A stretch of DNA of 64,000 bases from Kutzneria buriramensis (GCF_003387475.1 NZ_QUNO01000002.1:248001-312000), one strand, 5' to 3'. Shown: positions 1-25,672, numbered from the stretch's first letter. The notes: generated by a model from the sequence alone, not told the origin. Numbers and translations are program-made.

Positions 1-2
1 CC

Positions 3-386
3 GGCGTGACCAACGTGAAGGTCAGCCGCGGCAGCAGGTTCGTCATCCTGGACGCCGGCATCAACACCTTCGGCGGCATGTCCGGGCTCGGCCGGCTGCT
101 GCCCGTGCAGGTCGGCACCGACGCCGAGACCACCCAGACGGTGAGCCTGGTCGGCCCGCTGTGCACCCCCGGCGACACGTTCGGCCGCGCGGTCAAGGTC
201 CCCGACCTGGCCCCCGGCGACGTGGTCCGGATCCCCAACGTCGGCGCCTACGGCCCGACCGCGAGCCTGCTGATGTTCCTCGGCCGCCCCTCGCCCACCG
301 AGGTCGTGGTGCGCGGCGACGAGATCGTGTCCGTTTCCCGGCTGGACCACAGCCGTGTGTACTCCAACCAGGCGGTGGCCCGATGA
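3..386 (+). CDS. PLP-dependent (fold type III) amino acid decarboxylase, C-terminal part (5' truncated by window)
   Basis: The reading frame is open from the window edge, so only about 127 C-terminal residues are visible. The stretch GAYGPTASLLMFLGR, with the acidic V-E-V segment that follows, is typical of the C-terminal beta domain of the ornithine/diaminopimelate decarboxylase family, in which a conserved Tyr near the end contacts PLP. The LCTPGDTF segment matches the 'C-x-x-D' region of these enzymes. The stop overlaps the mutase S start (ATGA), so the two are translationally coupled. In vicenistatin-type clusters the equivalent enzyme (VinO type) decarboxylates 3-methylaspartate carried on an ACP to 3-aminoisobutyrate. 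The mutase downstream makes that role the best inference. The catalytic Lys lies outside the window. Confidence 0.72.
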   Translation, partial: GVTNVKVSRGSRFVILDAGINTFGGMSGLGRLLPVQVGTDAETTQTVSLVGPLCTPGDTFGRAVKVPDLAPGDVVRIPNVGAYGPTASLLMFLGRPSPTEVVVRGDEIVSVSRLDHSRVYSNQAVAR

Positions 387-874
387 GCATCCAGATCTTC
401 GACGACAACAGCACGGTCACCGCCAGCCGCGGCACCGTCGTGGTCAGCGGCGTCGCCTCCGACGCCCACACCTGGAACCTGGTCTTCCTGCAGCTGATGA
501 TCGAGGAGCTCGGCTACGACGTGGTCAACCTTGGCCCGTGCGTGCCCGCCGAGCTGCTGGTGGCCGAGTGCGAGCAGCACCAGCCGGCGCTGGTGGTCAT
601 CTCATCCGTCAACGGGCACGGCTACCAGGACGGCATGCGCCTGATCGACGCCGTCCGCAGCAGCCCGGAACTCGTCGCCACGCCGGTCGTGATCGGCGGC
701 AAGCTCGGCGTGGCCGGGGAACTCGACGAGGGTAGCGCGGCCCGGCTGGTGTCGGCAGGGTTCGACGCGGTATTCGAGGACGGCGCCAAGACGATCGTCC
801 CGTTCTACGACTTCATGGCAGCTCTGCCCTCGGCGGCGACCCCGCTACCGGCCCGGACCAGGGTGGCGGTGTGA
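383..874 (+). CDS. Methylaspartate (glutamate) mutase, S/sigma subunit, B12-binding
   Basis: A 163-residue cobalamin-binding subunit that with the next gene converts L-glutamate to (2S,3S)-3-methylaspartate. The B12-binding Rossmann-like fold is visible: SDAHTWN near residue 32 holds the Asp and His of the D-x-H-x-x-G motif, ISSVNGHG provides the S-x-L-type turn and VIGGKLG the later glycine pair. The final Gly of the D-x-H-x-x-G motif is Asn here. The start is the ATG that overlaps the upstream stop; the longer upstream extension in frame is an unrelated Arg/Pro-rich shadow. The stop overlaps the E subunit start (GTGA). Sitting with the decarboxylase and the PKS, it most likely makes the methylaspartate starter precursor rather than serving glutamate fermentation. 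Confidence 0.85.
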   Translation: MSIQIFDDNSTVTASRGTVVVSGVASDAHTWNLVFLQLMIEELGYDVVNLGPCVPAELLVAECEQHQPALVVISSVNGHGYQDGMRLIDAVRSSPELVATPVVIGGKLGVAGELDEGSAARLVSAGFDAVFEDGAKTIVPFYDFMAALPSAATPLPARTRVAV

Positions 875-2187
875 ACGCCTGCCTGCCCACCTCGACGACC
901 GGCTCCGGCGACAAGAACCCCGTGGACTTCGGGGAGTTCGTCCGGGCGCGCGGCGGCCGCGGCTCGATCGTGGCCCAGCCGAGGATGGGGTTCAGCGACC
1001 CGAGCCGCATGCGAGAGGGGCTCATCGCCACCAAGAACGCCGACGCCACCACGGTCGGCACGCTCACCCTGGACAGCTACACCCGCGTCGGCGACCACGA
1101 GGCCGCGGACACCGCGCTGCGGGAGGGCCTGGCGCTCAACGGTTACCCGATCGTCAACCATTCCACCGAGACCACGAACTGGGTGCTGGACGGCGTCCGC
1201 GACGACGAGTTCCCGGTGCAGGTGCGGCACGGTTCGGCCACGCCGCTCAACATCTTCGCCTCCATGGTCAAGCTCAACCTGAACGCCACCGAGGGCGGCC
1301 CGGTCTCCTACTGCCTGCCCTACGGCCGTGTGCCGCTTCAGGACTCGGTGCGCAACTGGTCGCAGTGCTGCGAGATGTTCACCCAGCTCCAGGACCGTGG
1401 CATCGAGCCGCACCTGGAGACGTTCGGCGGCTGCATGATGGGGCAGCTGTGCCCGCCGAGCATGCTGGTCGCGATCAGCGTGCTGGAGGCCCTGTTCTTC
1501 TGCCACCACGGCCTGCGCAGCGTGTCCGTGAGCTACGCCCAGCAGACCAACCTGGACCAGGACATCGAGGCGGTGCAGGCGCTTCGCGCGCTGTGCGCCG
1601 AGTTGTTGCCGACCGTCAACTGGCATGTGGTGATCTACACGTACATGGGCATGTACCCGGTGACCGACCACGGGTGCGAACGCCTGCTGTCGACCGCCGC
1701 CGAGCTGGCGGTGGCCACCGGGTCGGAGCGCGTGATCGTCAAGACCGTCGCCGAGTCGCGGCGCATCCCCACCATCGCGGAGAACGTGCAGGCGCTGGAG
1801 CACGCGCACACCAGCACGCGGGTCGTCCGTCCGGGCGTCGGCGGTTCCACGGAACTGGCGAATTCCCAGACGTACCAGGAGGCCCGGGCACTGGTGCACG
1901 CCGTGTTGAACCTGCACAACGACCTCGGACAGGCTCTGCTGCTGGCATTCAAGCAGGGATATCTGGATGTTCCCTACTGCCTGCACCCGGACAATGCGGG
2001 GAGGAGCCGCAGCTACATCGACGGCGACGGGTGGCTCCGATGGGGTGAGGTCGGATCGCTTCCGTTGGGGCACCTGGTGGCCGGCGGACGGTCCCGGCGC
2101 ATCACTTCTAGCGGTTTGCTGGACGACCTGTCATACGTTCGACGGAAATACGACGAGGAGCCGTCGGCGCTCGCGGTAGGCGTCTGA
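871..2187 (+). CDS. Methylaspartate (glutamate) mutase, E/epsilon subunit
   Basis: A 438-residue catalytic TIM-barrel subunit of coenzyme-B12-dependent glutamate mutase. Recognisable family segments are the N-terminal [30 protein letters not shown], the barrel segment [13 protein letters not shown] and the terminal [11 protein letters not shown]. Length is slightly below the approximately 480 residues of clostridial MutE, which is usual for secondary-metabolism homologues. GTG start overlaps the stop of the S subunit. Only 37 nt separate its stop from the start of the PKS gene, so precursor supply and assembly line are probably one transcript. It carries out the radical rearrangement of the glutamate carbon skeleton; the product would feed the decarboxylase at the window's left edge. 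Confidence 0.88.
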   Translation: MNACLPTSTTGSGDKNPVDFGEFVRARGGRGSIVAQPRMGFSDPSRMREGLIATKNADATTVGTLTLDSYTRVGDHEAADTALREGLALNGYPIVNHSTETTNWVLDGVRDDEFPVQVRHGSATPLNIFASMVKLNLNATEGGPVSYCLPYGRVPLQDSVRNWSQCCEMFTQLQDRGIEPHLETFGGCMMGQLCPPSMLVAISVLEALFFCHHGLRSVSVSYAQQTNLDQDIEAVQALRALCAELLPTVNWHVVIYTYMGMYPVTDHGCERLLSTAAELAVATGSERVIVKTVAESRRIPTIAENVQALEHAHTSTRVVRPGVGGSTELANSQTYQEARALVHAVLNLHNDLGQALLLAFKQGYLDVPYCLHPDNAGRSRSYIDGDGWLRWGEVGSLPLGHLVAGGRSRRITSSGLLDDLSYVRRKYDEEPSALAVGV

Positions 2188-2224
2188 CGGCCGGTCGAGA
2201 CGAAGCGGTGTGGAGAGTGGGCAG

Positions 2225-18121
<15,897 letters not shown>

Positions 18122-18135
18122 CCGGGAGAACGGAC

Positions 18136-21100
18136 GTGGACGCACAACTCGAGAAGGTCGTCACCGCGCTGCGCAAGTCCATGCTGGACAACGAGAAGCT
18201 GCGCCAGCAGAACGCCAGGCTCGTGGCGGAGGCCAGCGAGCCGATCGCCATCGTCGGCATGGCCTGCCGATACCCCGGTGGGGTGTCGACGCCGGAGCAG
18301 CTGTGGGACCTCGTCGTCGAGGGCCGCGACGCGGTGTCGGCGTTCCCCGCCGACCGCGGCTGGGACCTGGACGGCCTGTACGACCCGGAGCCCGGCACGC
18401 CCGACAAGTCCTACACCCGCGAGGGCGGATTCCTTTACGACGCCGCCGATTTCGACGCCGACTTCTTCGGCGTCAGCCCGCGCGACGCGATCGCCATCGA
18501 CCCGCAGCAGCGGGTGCTGCTGGAGGTCGCGTGGGAGGCGATCGAGCGCGCGGGCATCGACCCGGCGTCGCTGAAGGGCAGCCGCACCGGCGTCTTCACC
18601 GGCCTGATGTACCACGACTACGGCCTCGGCTCGTCCGACGGCTGCCTCGTGTGCGGACGTCTGGCGTACACGCTGGGCCTGGAGGGGCCGGCCGTCACGG
18701 TCGACACCGCCTGCTCGTCGTCGCTCGTCGCCATCCACTCGGCCATGCAGGCGTTGCGCGGCAAGGAATGCAACCTGGCGCTGGCCGGCGGCATCACCGT
18801 GATGTCCAACGCCGACATGTTCGTCTACTTCTCCGGCCAGCGCGGCGCGGCGCCCGACGGCCGGTGCAAGTCCTTCGCCGCGTCGGCCGACGGCGTCGGC
18901 TGCTCCGAGGGCGCCGGCCTGATCCTGCTGGAGCGGCTGTCCGACGCGCAGCGCAACGGGCACCCGGTGCTGGCCGTCGTGCGGTCCAGCGGCGTCAACC
19001 AGGACGGGGCGTCCAGCGGCCTGACGGCGCCGAACGGCCCGTCGCAGCAGCGGTTGATCCGCCAGGTGCTGGCCGCCGGCGACCTCAAGGTGTCCGATGT
19101 GGACGTCATCGAGGCGCACGGCACCGGCACCAAGCTCGGCGACCCGATCGAGGCGCAGGCCGTGCTGGCCACCTACGGCCAGGACCGGTCCGAGCCGCTG
19201 TACCTCGGTTCGATCAAGTCCAACCTCGGCCACACCCAGGCCGCCGCCGGCGTCGCCGGCGTGATCAAGATGGTCAAGGCCATCGAGCACGGTCTGCTGC
19301 CCAAGTCCCTGTACGCCGACGAGCCGACGCCGCAGGTCGACTGGACCGCCGGCAACGTGTCGCTGCTGGCCGAGGCCCGCCCGTGGCCGTCGGTGGACCG
19401 CCCCCGCCGCGCCGGCGTCTCGTCGTTCGGCCTCGGCGGCACCAACGCTCACGTGATCATCGAGCAGGCCCCCGTCGAGGAGCCGGCGGAACGTGTTGTC
19501 ACCGAGCGGGTCCTGCCGTGGATCGTCACCGGCAAGACCCCGGAGGCGCTGGCGGCGAACGCCGCCGCACTGTCCGCCGTGGACGGAACGGCCGCCGACA
19601 TCGCCTTCACCCTGGCCACCGCCCGAACCCCGTTCGAGCACCGCGCGGTGGCGGTCGACCGTGCGGGCCTGGCGTCGATCGCCGAAGGCACCAACCACGT
19701 CGTGGCCCGCACCCAGGGCCTGGTGGCCTTCCTGTTCACCGGTCAGGGTTCGCAGCGCCTCGGCATGGGCCGCGAGCTCTACGACACCTTCCCCGCTTAC
19801 AAGGAAGCCTGGGACCAGGCCATCACACCTGAGGCCGCGGCCGTTGTGTGGGGCCCCGACCAGGAGGCCCTGAACCAGACCGGCAACGCCCAACCCGCTC
19901 TCTTCGCGCACGAGGTCGCGCTGTATCGGCTGGTCGAGTCCTGGGGTGTGCGGCCGGACTTCCTGGCCGGCCACTCCGTCGGCGAGATCGCGGCGGCGCA
20001 TGTCGCCGGCGTGCTTTCCCTCGAAGATGCCCGGAAGCTGGTGGCCGCCCGCGGCAAGCTGATGCAGGCCCTGCCGGCCGGCGGCGCGATGGTTGCCATC
20101 CAGGCCACCGAGGACGAGATCACGCTGGTCGACGGCGTCGGCATCGCTGCGGTCAACGGCCCGCAGTCGGTGGTGATCTCCGGCGACGAGGCCGCCGTCC
20201 TCGCCATCAAGGCGGACTTCGAGGCTCGCGGCCGCAAGGCCACGCGCCTGAGCGTCTCGCACGCGTTCCACTCGCCGCTGATGGAGCCGATGCTGGACGA
20301 CTTCCGTTCGGTGGTCGGCGGCCTGACCTTCGCCGCGCCGAGGATCCCGGCGGTGATCACGTCCGCCGGCGGCGGGCAGTGGACCGACCCGGAGTACTGG
20401 GTGAACCACGTGCGGGAGGCGGTCCGGTTCCTGGACGCCATCCGCACGCTGGAGTCCAAGGGCGTCGCCAAGTTCGTCGAGATCGGCCCCGACGGCGTGC
20501 TGGCCGGCATGGGCGCGGGGTGCGCGACCAACGAGAACAGCGTGTTCATCGCCTTGCAGCGCAAGGACAAGCCGCAGGAGCACGAGCTGGTCGCCGGCTT
20601 GGCCAAGGCGTTCGCCAACGGCGTCGCGGTGGACTGGAAGGAGTTCTTCGCCGGCCTCGACGTGCGGCGGGTCGACCTGCCCACCTACGCCTTCCAGCGC
20701 CAGCGTTTCTGGTCGGATCTCCAGGCCGGCACCCGCACGGTCAAGGCCTTCGGCAACACCGACCACCCGCTGATCAACGCGGTCGTCGAGCTGCCGGACA
20801 CCGGCGGCGTCGTGCTCACCGGCCGGCTGGCCGTCGACACGGACCCGTGGCTGGCCGACCACGACATCCTGGGCAGCATCCTGTTCCCCGGCACGGGTTT
20901 CGTGGAGCTCGTCGGCGACGCGGGCCGGCACGTCGGCTGCGACACCATCGAGGAGCTCACGCTGGCCGCGCCGCTGATCCTGCCCGAACGCGGTGGGGTC
21001 GAGGTGCAGGTGGTCGTCGGGGCCGACGACAACGGCCGCCGCTCGGTCGGCGCCTACTCGCGGATCGACGACGGCGACTGGATTCGGCACGCCACCGGCA

Positions 21101-23379
21101 TCCTGACCGCCGCGACCGATGCCCCGGACTTCGATCTGACCGCGTGGCCGCCGGCCGACGCGACACCGTTGGAAATGGATGGTGCATACGATCTACTGCA
21201 CGCCCGCGGTTACGGCTACGGCCCGACCTTCCAGGGCCTGAAGGCCGCGTGGCGGCGTGGCGACGACGTGTTCGCCGAGGTCGCGCTGCCCGAGGGCACC
21301 GAGGCGGCCCGGTTCGGCCTGCACCCGGCGCTGCTCGACGCGGCCATGCACGCCGACCTCGTCGACGACAGCGGCGAGGGGGCCACGCTGCTGCCGTTCT
21401 CCTGGAACGGAGTCACGCTGCACGCCACCGGGGCATCCGCGCTGCGGGTGTGGATCCGACAGGTCCGCGGCGACGAGGTGTCGTCGATGCGGATCGCCGA
21501 CCAGGCCGGGCAGCCGGTGCTGACCGTGGCGGAGCTGGTCTCGCGGCCGGTGTCCGCCGAACAGCTCGGCGCCGGCCCGGACGACCTGTACGGCATCGAG
21601 TGGGTTCCGCTGCCGGCCACCGGCCAGCTGGGGTCCGCCGCCGTGATCGGACGGGACCTGGGGCTGGGCAAGGCCGTCCCGACCCTCGCCGACATCGACG
21701 TCGTGCCGGATCTGGTCGTGACGGTGGTGCCGGAGGTGCCGCAGGACCCGGCCGGCGTGCGCGCGGCCGCGAAGCACGTGCTGGCCATCGCCCGTGAGTG
21801 GCTGGCCGACGAGCGGTTCGCCCACTCCAAGCTGGCCGTGGTCACCGTGCGCGCCACCGGCGAGGACATCGACCTCGGCCAGGCGCCGGTGTGGGGCCTG
21901 ATCCGGGCCGGCCAGGCCGAGAACCCCGGCCGGTTCGCCCTCGTCGACCTCGACGGAACCAGCGCCTCCGACAACGCGCTGCCGCACGCGCTGGCCGCCG
22001 GTGAGCCGGAGATCGCCGTCCGCGACGGCTCGCTGCTGGTGCCGCGGCTCGCTTCCGTAAGCGCTGTCACATCGGTGCCTTGGGACGCCGACGACACCGT
22101 GCTGATCACCGGCGGCACCGGCGGCCTCGGCGCTCTGGTCGCCAAGCACCTGGTCACCACGCACGGCGTCCGCAACCTCGTGCTGACCAGCCGCCGTGGT
22201 CTCAATGCCCCCGGTGCCGGCGAGTTGCAGACCGAGCTCGCCGAACTGGGCGCGACGGTGGCGATCGAGGCCTGCGATGTCACCGACCGCTCGCAGGTCG
22301 CCGCGCTCGTCGGCGGCATTCCCGGGCTGACCGCCGTGGTGCACGCCGCCGCGGCCGCCGAGAACGCCCTGATCGGCGCGGTCACCGACGAGGCGTTCGA
22401 GTCGACGGTCCGGCCCAAGGCCGACGCCGCCTGGCACCTGCACGAGCTCACCGGCGACCTCAAGGCGTTCGTGCTGTTCTCCTCGGCCGGCGGCATGGTG
22501 CTCGCCGCCGGGCAGGCCAGCTACGCCGCCGGCAACGTGTTCCTCGACGCCCTCGCCCAACACCGGCGGTCCAACGGCCAGCCGGCCGCCTCGCTGGCGT
22601 TCGGGCTCTGGGACTCCGGCGTCGGCCTCGCCTCCGACCTCTCCGAGGCCGACCTCTCCCGGATGGCCCGCCAGGGCCTGCCCGCGCTGCCCATCGCCGA
22701 AGGTCTCGCCCTCTTCGACGCCGGCATCGCCGCCGACCGGGCCGTGGTCGTCCCCATGAAGGTCGACGGTGTCGCCCTCGGCAAGCGCACCGACGAGATC
22801 CCCGCGCTGCTGCGCGGCCTCGTTCGCACACCGGCGCGGGTTGCGACGAAACCCACTGGCGGCCTGAAGAACCGTCTCGCCGGGCTGTCCGCGGCGGACC
22901 AGACCCGCGTCCTGCTGGACCTGGTCCGGGCCCGTGTCGCCGCGGTGCTCGGTCACGCCACCGTCGACGCCATCGCCCCCGACCGCGACTTCCGCGAGCT
23001 CGGCTTCGACTCCCTGTCGGCGGTCGACTTCCGGAACCTGCTCACCACCGAGACCGGCCTCCGCCTGCCCGCCACCCTCGTCTTCGACTACCCGACGCCG
23101 TCGGCCATCGCCGATTTCCTCCGCGAGGAACTCGGCGGGGGCGAGGCGCCGTCGACGCTGTCCGCTTTGGACGGTGAGATCGGCAAGCTGGAGGCGGCCA
23201 TCGCCGCCGCCCTCACCGCCAACCCCGACGACACCGAGCGCTCCCGCATCGCCGCCCGCCTGCGCGCCCTGACGTCCAAGTGGGCCGACGACCAGCAGAG
23301 CGCCGGCGACGACCTCACCTCGGTCAGCGCCACCGACCTCTTCGACATTCTCGACAACGAACTCGACTCCATCGCGTAG
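18136..23379 (+). CDS. Type I modular PKS, single module KS-AT-DH-KR-ACP
   Basis: A 1747-residue one-module extender protein. Residues 1-30 form a heptad-rich N-terminal docking helix ([18 protein letters not shown]). KS follows with Cys193, AT with Ser614 in GHSVGE and the malonyl-type HAFH, DH with His909 in an intact [10 protein letters not shown] and DAAMH as second motif, KR with Tyr1463, ACP Ser1626, and a C-terminal docking tail from about 1670 ending in acidic, helical sequence. No ER and no thioesterase. The KR lacks the LDD-type motif (AAEN at that place), so its stereochemistry cannot be read simply. GTG start has GGGAG 7 nt upstream and lies 14 nt after the previous PKS stop. Docking regions at both ends mean it receives a chain, probably from the preceding PKS, and passes it to a PKS not present in this window. 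Confidence 0.94.
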   Translation: MDAQLEKVVTALRKSMLDNEKLRQQNARLVAEASEPIAIVGMACRYPGGVSTPEQLWDLVVEGRDAVSAFPADRGWDLDGLYDPEPGTPDKSYTREGGFLYDAADFDADFFGVSPRDAIAIDPQQRVLLEVAWEAIERAGIDPASLKGSRTGVFTGLMYHDYGLGSSDGCLVCGRLAYTLGLEGPAVTVDTACSSSLVAIHSAMQALRGKECNLALAGGITVMSNADMFVYFSGQRGAAPDGRCKSFAASADGVGCSEGAGLILLERLSDAQRNGHPVLAVVRSSGVNQDGASSGLTAPNGPSQQRLIRQVLAAGDLKVSDVDVIEAHGTGTKLGDPIEAQAVLATYGQDRSEPLYLGSIKSNLGHTQAAAGVAGVIKMVKAIEHGLLPKSLYADEPTPQVDWTAGNVSLLAEARPWPSVDRPRRAGVSSFGLGGTNAHVIIEQAPVEEPAERVVTERVLPWIVTGKTPEALAANAAALSAVDGTAADIAFTLATARTPFEHRAVAVDRAGLASIAEGTNHVVARTQGLVAFLFTGQGSQRLGMGRELYDTFPAYKEAWDQAITPEAAAVVWGPDQEALNQTGNAQPALFAHEVALYRLVESWGVRPDFLAGHSVGEIAAAHVAGVLSLEDARKLVAARGKLMQALPAGGAMVAIQATEDEITLVDGVGIAAVNGPQSVVISGDEAAVLAIKADFEARGRKATRLSVSHAFHSPLMEPMLDDFRSVVGGLTFAAPRIPAVITSAGGGQWTDPEYWVNHVREAVRFLDAIRTLESKGVAKFVEIGPDGVLAGMGAGCATNENSVFIALQRKDKPQEHELVAGLAKAFANGVAVDWKEFFAGLDVRRVDLPTYAFQRQRFWSDLQAGTRTVKAFGNTDHPLINAVVELPDTGGVVLTGRLAVDTDPWLADHDILGSILFPGTGFVELVGDAGRHVGCDTIEELTLAAPLILPERGGVEVQVVVGADDNGRRSVGAYSRIDDGDWIRHATGILTAATDAPDFDLTAWPPADATPLEMDGAYDLLHARGYGYGPTFQGLKAAWRRGDDVFAEVALPEGTEAARFGLHPALLDAAMHADLVDDSGEGATLLPFSWNGVTLHATGASALRVWIRQVRGDEVSSMRIADQAGQPVLTVAELVSRPVSAEQLGAGPDDLYGIEWVPLPATGQLGSAAVIGRDLGLGKAVPTLADIDVVPDLVVTVVPEVPQDPAGVRAAAKHVLAIAREWLADERFAHSKLAVVTVRATGEDIDLGQAPVWGLIRAGQAENPGRFALVDLDGTSASDNALPHALAAGEPEIAVRDGSLLVPRLASVSAVTSVPWDADDTVLITGGTGGLGALVAKHLVTTHGVRNLVLTSRRGLNAPGAGELQTELAELGATVAIEACDVTDRSQVAALVGGIPGLTAVVHAAAAAENALIGAVTDEAFESTVRPKADAAWHLHELTGDLKAFVLFSSAGGMVLAAGQASYAAGNVFLDALAQHRRSNGQPAASLAFGLWDSGVGLASDLSEADLSRMARQGLPALPIAEGLALFDAGIAADRAVVVPMKVDGVALGKRTDEIPALLRGLVRTPARVATKPTGGLKNRLAGLSAADQTRVLLDLVRARVAAVLGHATVDAIAPDRDFRELGFDSLSAVDFRNLLTTETGLRLPATLVFDYPTPSAIADFLREELGGGEAPSTLSALDGEIGKLEAAIAAALTANPDDTERSRIAARLRALTSKWADDQQSAGDDLTSVSATDLFDILDNELDSIA

Positions 23380-23390
23380 CTCGTCATGCA

Positions 23391-23437
23391 GGGAAGGACG
23401 CCTTACCTGCAGTCAGCGAGGGTAAGGCGTCCTTCCC
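23391..23437. repeat. Long hairpin, copy 1 of a repeat family (arm core GAAGGACGCCTTACC)
   Basis: A perfect 17-bp inverted repeat: GGGAAGGACGCCTTACC (23391-23407) and its complement GGTAAGGCGTCCTTCCC (23421-23437) with a 13-nt loop. It starts 11 nt after the stop of the second PKS gene and precedes the thioesterase, so it can act as a terminator or mRNA-stabilising stem. The same 15-bp core recurs at 49779-49821. Confidence 0.8.
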
Positions 23438-23474
23438 CGCATCAGCCCCGCCACACCGAGAGGATGTACCCGTC

Positions 23475-24227
23475 ATGTCAGGCGATGCCTGGATCCGCCG
23501 CTTCCACCCGGTGTCGGACGCCCCGACGCGGCTGGTCTGCTTCCCGCACGCGGGCGGCTCGGCGACCTTCTACTTCCCGGTCTCCCGGGCGCTGTCCCCG
23601 GCGATCGACGTGATCGCCATCCAGTACCCGGGCCGGCAGGACCGGCGCTCGGAGTCCTGTGTGGACTCCATCGGCGAGCTGGCCGACATCATCGCCGCCC
23701 ACCTGGAGCCGCTGGCCGACAAGCCGATCTCCCTGTTCGGCCACAGCATGGGCGCGATGATCGCGTACGAGGTGGCCCGGCGCATGGAGAAGGGCGGCAC
23801 CGCGCCGCTGACCCTGTTCGCCTCCGGCCGGCGCGCCCCGTCCCGCTACCGGGACGAGCGCATGCACCTGGCCAGCGACGACGGCCTGATCACCGAGCTC
23901 AAGTCGTTGTCCGGCACCGACTCCGCGGTGCTGGGCGACGAGGAGATCCTGCGGATGATCCTGCCGTCCGTCCGCAGCGACTACAAGGCCGTCGAGACCT
24001 ACCAGCACCAGGACGGGCCGCTGCTCAACTGCCCGGTCACCGTGCTCACCGGCGACAACGACCCCATGGTCACCATGGACGAGGCCGAGGCGTGGGCCGA
24101 GCACACCAACGGCCCCTTCGACCTGAAGGTGTACCCCGGCGGCCACTTCTTCATCAACGAGCACGCCGCCGCCGCGATGCGGCTGATCCGCGAGACCGCC
24201 GGAGTTCGGACTCCGCTGGCGGCCTGA
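23475..24227 (+). CDS. Type II thioesterase (alpha/beta hydrolase) of the PKS cluster
   Basis: A 250-residue stand-alone thioesterase that removes aberrant acyl groups from stalled ACPs. Diagnostic features are the N-terminal LVCFPHAGGS (oxyanion region) at about residue 20, the nucleophile elbow GHSMGA near residue 93, the catalytic Asp in LTGDNDPM and the catalytic His in GGHFFI near the C-terminus. Length is typical of RifR/TylO-type TEII proteins. The ATG at 23475 is used; GAGAGG lies 11-12 nt upstream and upstream in-frame sequence is non-coding in character. It lies 95 nt after the second PKS gene, with a strong hairpin between, and is followed by two more hairpins. It is therefore probably the last gene of this cluster arm. 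Confidence 0.92.
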   Translation: MSGDAWIRRFHPVSDAPTRLVCFPHAGGSATFYFPVSRALSPAIDVIAIQYPGRQDRRSESCVDSIGELADIIAAHLEPLADKPISLFGHSMGAMIAYEVARRMEKGGTAPLTLFASGRRAPSRYRDERMHLASDDGLITELKSLSGTDSAVLGDEEILRMILPSVRSDYKAVETYQHQDGPLLNCPVTVLTGDNDPMVTMDEAEAWAEHTNGPFDLKVYPGGHFFINEHAAAAMRLIRETAGVRTPLAA

Positions 24228-24240
24228 CCCACCAAGACGC

Positions 24241-24271
24241 GGCCGGTCCGGGAGAACCTCCCGGACCGGCC
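24241..24271. terminator. Hairpin terminator after the type II thioesterase
   Basis: Perfect 14-bp inverted repeat GGCCGGTCCGGGAG (24241-24254) and CTCCCGGACCGGCC (24258-24271) with a 3-nt AAC loop, 13 nt after the thioesterase stop. No U-tract follows, which is common for actinomycete terminators. Confidence 0.82.
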
Positions 24272-24328
24272 GGAGCAGTACCCGTCCTGTTTCATCCGAC
24301 CAAATCGGCCATCCTGCGCGGGCGAAAG

Positions 24329-24360
24329 CCGCGAACGCCGCCCGAGGGCGGCGTTCGCGG
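24329..24360. terminator. Second very strong hairpin between thioesterase and PqqD-like gene
   Basis: Perfect 15-bp inverted repeat CCGCGAACGCCGCCC (24329-24343) and GGGCGGCGTTCGCGG (24346-24360) around a GA dinucleotide. With the hairpin at 24241 it doubly insulates the PKS arm from the next gene. It lies 34 nt upstream of the PqqD-like start, so a role in that gene's leader is also possible. Confidence 0.7.
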
Positions 24361-24394
24361 CAGGACAGCGAGGTCACCGTAGAACCTGAGTGGG

Positions 24395-24670
24395 GTGCAC
24401 GTGCCTGTGAAACCGACTGCCGGCGTCACCGCCGTGCTGCGTGGCGACGGCCGACTCGAACTGGTGTCGTCGACCACGGGCATCAGAATGCGGTGCGACA
24501 CCGTGGGAACGGCGATGTGGATCGCGCTTCGCCAGCACGGTGGCGACATCGAGACCGCGGCCAGAACGCTGGCCGGGGCGTGGCAGACCGATGCCACCAA
24601 CATCCGAGCCGACCTGGACCTGTGGGTCGACGAGCTGTGCGACGCCGGACTCGTCGGCGCCACACCGTAG
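24395..24670 (+). CDS. PqqD-family (RRE-like) small protein, stand-alone
   Basis: A 91-residue protein with the PqqD/RiPP-recognition-element pattern: a beta-strand-rich N-terminus, then DTVGTAMWIALRQHGGDIETA and a C-terminal helix DLDLWVDELCDAGLV. PqqD-type domains bind the leader of a peptide precursor and present it to a radical SAM enzyme. No precursor or radical SAM gene adjoins it; the nearest is the mycofactocin set 7.4 kb away, which has its own MftB. The start is uncertain: GTG codons at 24395, 24401 and 24407 are all in frame and only a GGGG at 24392-24395 resembles a binding site. It faces the mycofactocin-type SDR across a bidirectional terminator. Function unknown beyond the fold. 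Confidence 0.75.
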   Translation: MHVPVKPTAGVTAVLRGDGRLELVSSTTGIRMRCDTVGTAMWIALRQHGGDIETAARTLAGAWQTDATNIRADLDLWVDELCDAGLVGATP

Positions 24671-24675
24671 TGGGA

Positions 24676-24708
24676 CGGACCGGGCACTGACCACAAGTGC
24701 CCGGTCCG
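24676..24708. terminator. Bidirectional hairpin terminator between convergent genes
   Basis: Perfect 13-bp inverted repeat CGGACCGGGCACT (24676-24688) and AGTGCCCGGTCCG (24696-24708) with a 7-nt loop. It fills the 48-nt gap between the stops of the PqqD-like gene (plus strand) and the SDR gene (minus strand). Confidence 0.85.
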
Positions 24709-24718
24709 AACTCGGCTG

Positions 24719-25567
24719 TCAGAAACCCAGCTTCACCAACGCGCCGCCGTCCACCTTCAGCTGAAGGCCCGTGACGTAGCGGGACTCGTCCGACACCAGG
24801 TACGTCACCGCGTGCGAGACGTCCGAGGGCTCCACGTAGGGGATCGGCATCGCCTGGAAGGCGACGAAACCCAGCTCCGCGTCCTCGCGGGTGGGCTCCT
24901 CCAGGTCCGGGCGGAAGGTCCTGTACATCGGGGCGCTGTGCAGCATTGCGGTGTTGCAGTTGGTGGGGTGCACCGCGTTCACGCGGGTGCCGCTCTGGGC
25001 CAGCTGGAGCGCCAGCGTGTTGACGTACTCGGCCAGCGTCTGCTTGGAGAAGCTGTAGCCGGCGCCGCCGGGGCCCTCCGGGCCGTTGCCGCCGCGGCCC
25101 GGGATCAGGCCGGCCGCCGAGCCGATGACCACAATGGACGAGCCGTCGGCCAGGTGCGGCAGGGCCGCGTGCACGGTGTTGATGGCGCCGACCAGGTTGA
25201 TGTCCAGGGTGTCGGTGAAGGCCCGCACCGGGCGGCCCTGGCCGATCGGGCTGATGCCGGCGTTGGCCACGACCGAGTCCAGCCGGCCGAGTTCGGCCAC
25301 GCCCTCCGCGATGGCCGTCTTCAGGGCCGCGTAGTCGCGCACGTCCGCCTTGCGGGTGACGATGCGCCGGCCCGTCTTCTCCACCAGGCGGGCCGTCTCC
25401 TCCAGGTCCTCGGCGGTGGCCATCGCGTACTCGGCGATCTCGACGTCCTCGCACAGGTCGATCGCGATGATGTCGGCGCCCTCCTCGGCCAGCCGCACGG
25501 CGTGGCTGCGGCCCTGTCCCCGCGCGGCGCCGGTGATCGCCACGACCTTGTCTGCTACCCGGCCCAT
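24719..25567 (-). CDS. Mycofactocin-coupled SDR family oxidoreductase
   Basis: A 282-residue short-chain dehydrogenase. The N-terminal nucleotide-binding motif TGAARGQGRSHAVRLA and the extended IAIDLCEDVE segment are hallmarks of the actinobacterial subfamily whose NAD(H) is non-exchangeable and which uses mycofactocin as external electron carrier. Catalytic residues are Ser in VVIGSAAG and the Y-x-x-x-K motif in GYSFSKQTL; the C-terminus has VTGLQLKVDGG. The family oxidises or reduces alcohols such as carveol-type substrates; the substrate here is unknown. GGAGG lies 5 nt before the ATG. It stands 6.5 kb from the mycofactocin operon and may use its product. A palindrome sits just upstream (25592-25622). 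Confidence 0.88.
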   Translation of the reverse strand: MGRVADKVVAITGAARGQGRSHAVRLAEEGADIIAIDLCEDVEIAEYAMATAEDLEETARLVEKTGRRIVTRKADVRDYAALKTAIAEGVAELGRLDSVVANAGISPIGQGRPVRAFTDTLDINLVGAINTVHAALPHLADGSSIVVIGSAAGLIPGRGGNGPEGPGGAGYSFSKQTLAEYVNTLALQLAQSGTRVNAVHPTNCNTAMLHSAPMYRTFRPDLEEPTREDAELGFVAFQAMPIPYVEPSDVSHAVTYLVSDESRYVTGLQLKVDGGALVKLGF

Positions 25568-25591
25568 CAGGCCCTCCCACTGGTTTTGTTT

Positions 25592-25622
25592 GTCACAGCC
25601 GAAATCGATTGTCGGCCGTGAC
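25592..25622. promoter_or_regulatory. Palindromic candidate operator upstream of the mycofactocin-type SDR
   Basis: Inverted repeat GTCACAGCCGA (25592-25602) and TCGGCCGTGAC (25612-25622), 10 of 11 matching, around a centre containing ATCGAT. It ends 25 nt from the SDR start codon (minus strand) and lies within the divergent SDR/VOC intergenic region, where a repressor site would be expected. The regulator is unknown. Confidence 0.55.
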
Positions 25623-25638
25623 CCGTACGGGCCGCGAG

Positions 25639-25672
25639 CCCCCTTAGTGAAGCCACCAGTTCCACTAGGGGG
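25639..25672. promoter_or_regulatory. Second inverted repeat in the SDR/VOC intergenic region
   Basis: CCCCCTTAGTG (25639-25649) and CACTAGGGGG (25663-25672) are complementary apart from one extra T in the left arm. The 261-nt region (25568-25828) separates divergent genes and must hold both promoters; beyond these two repeats nothing distinctive is seen. Confidence 0.4.
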
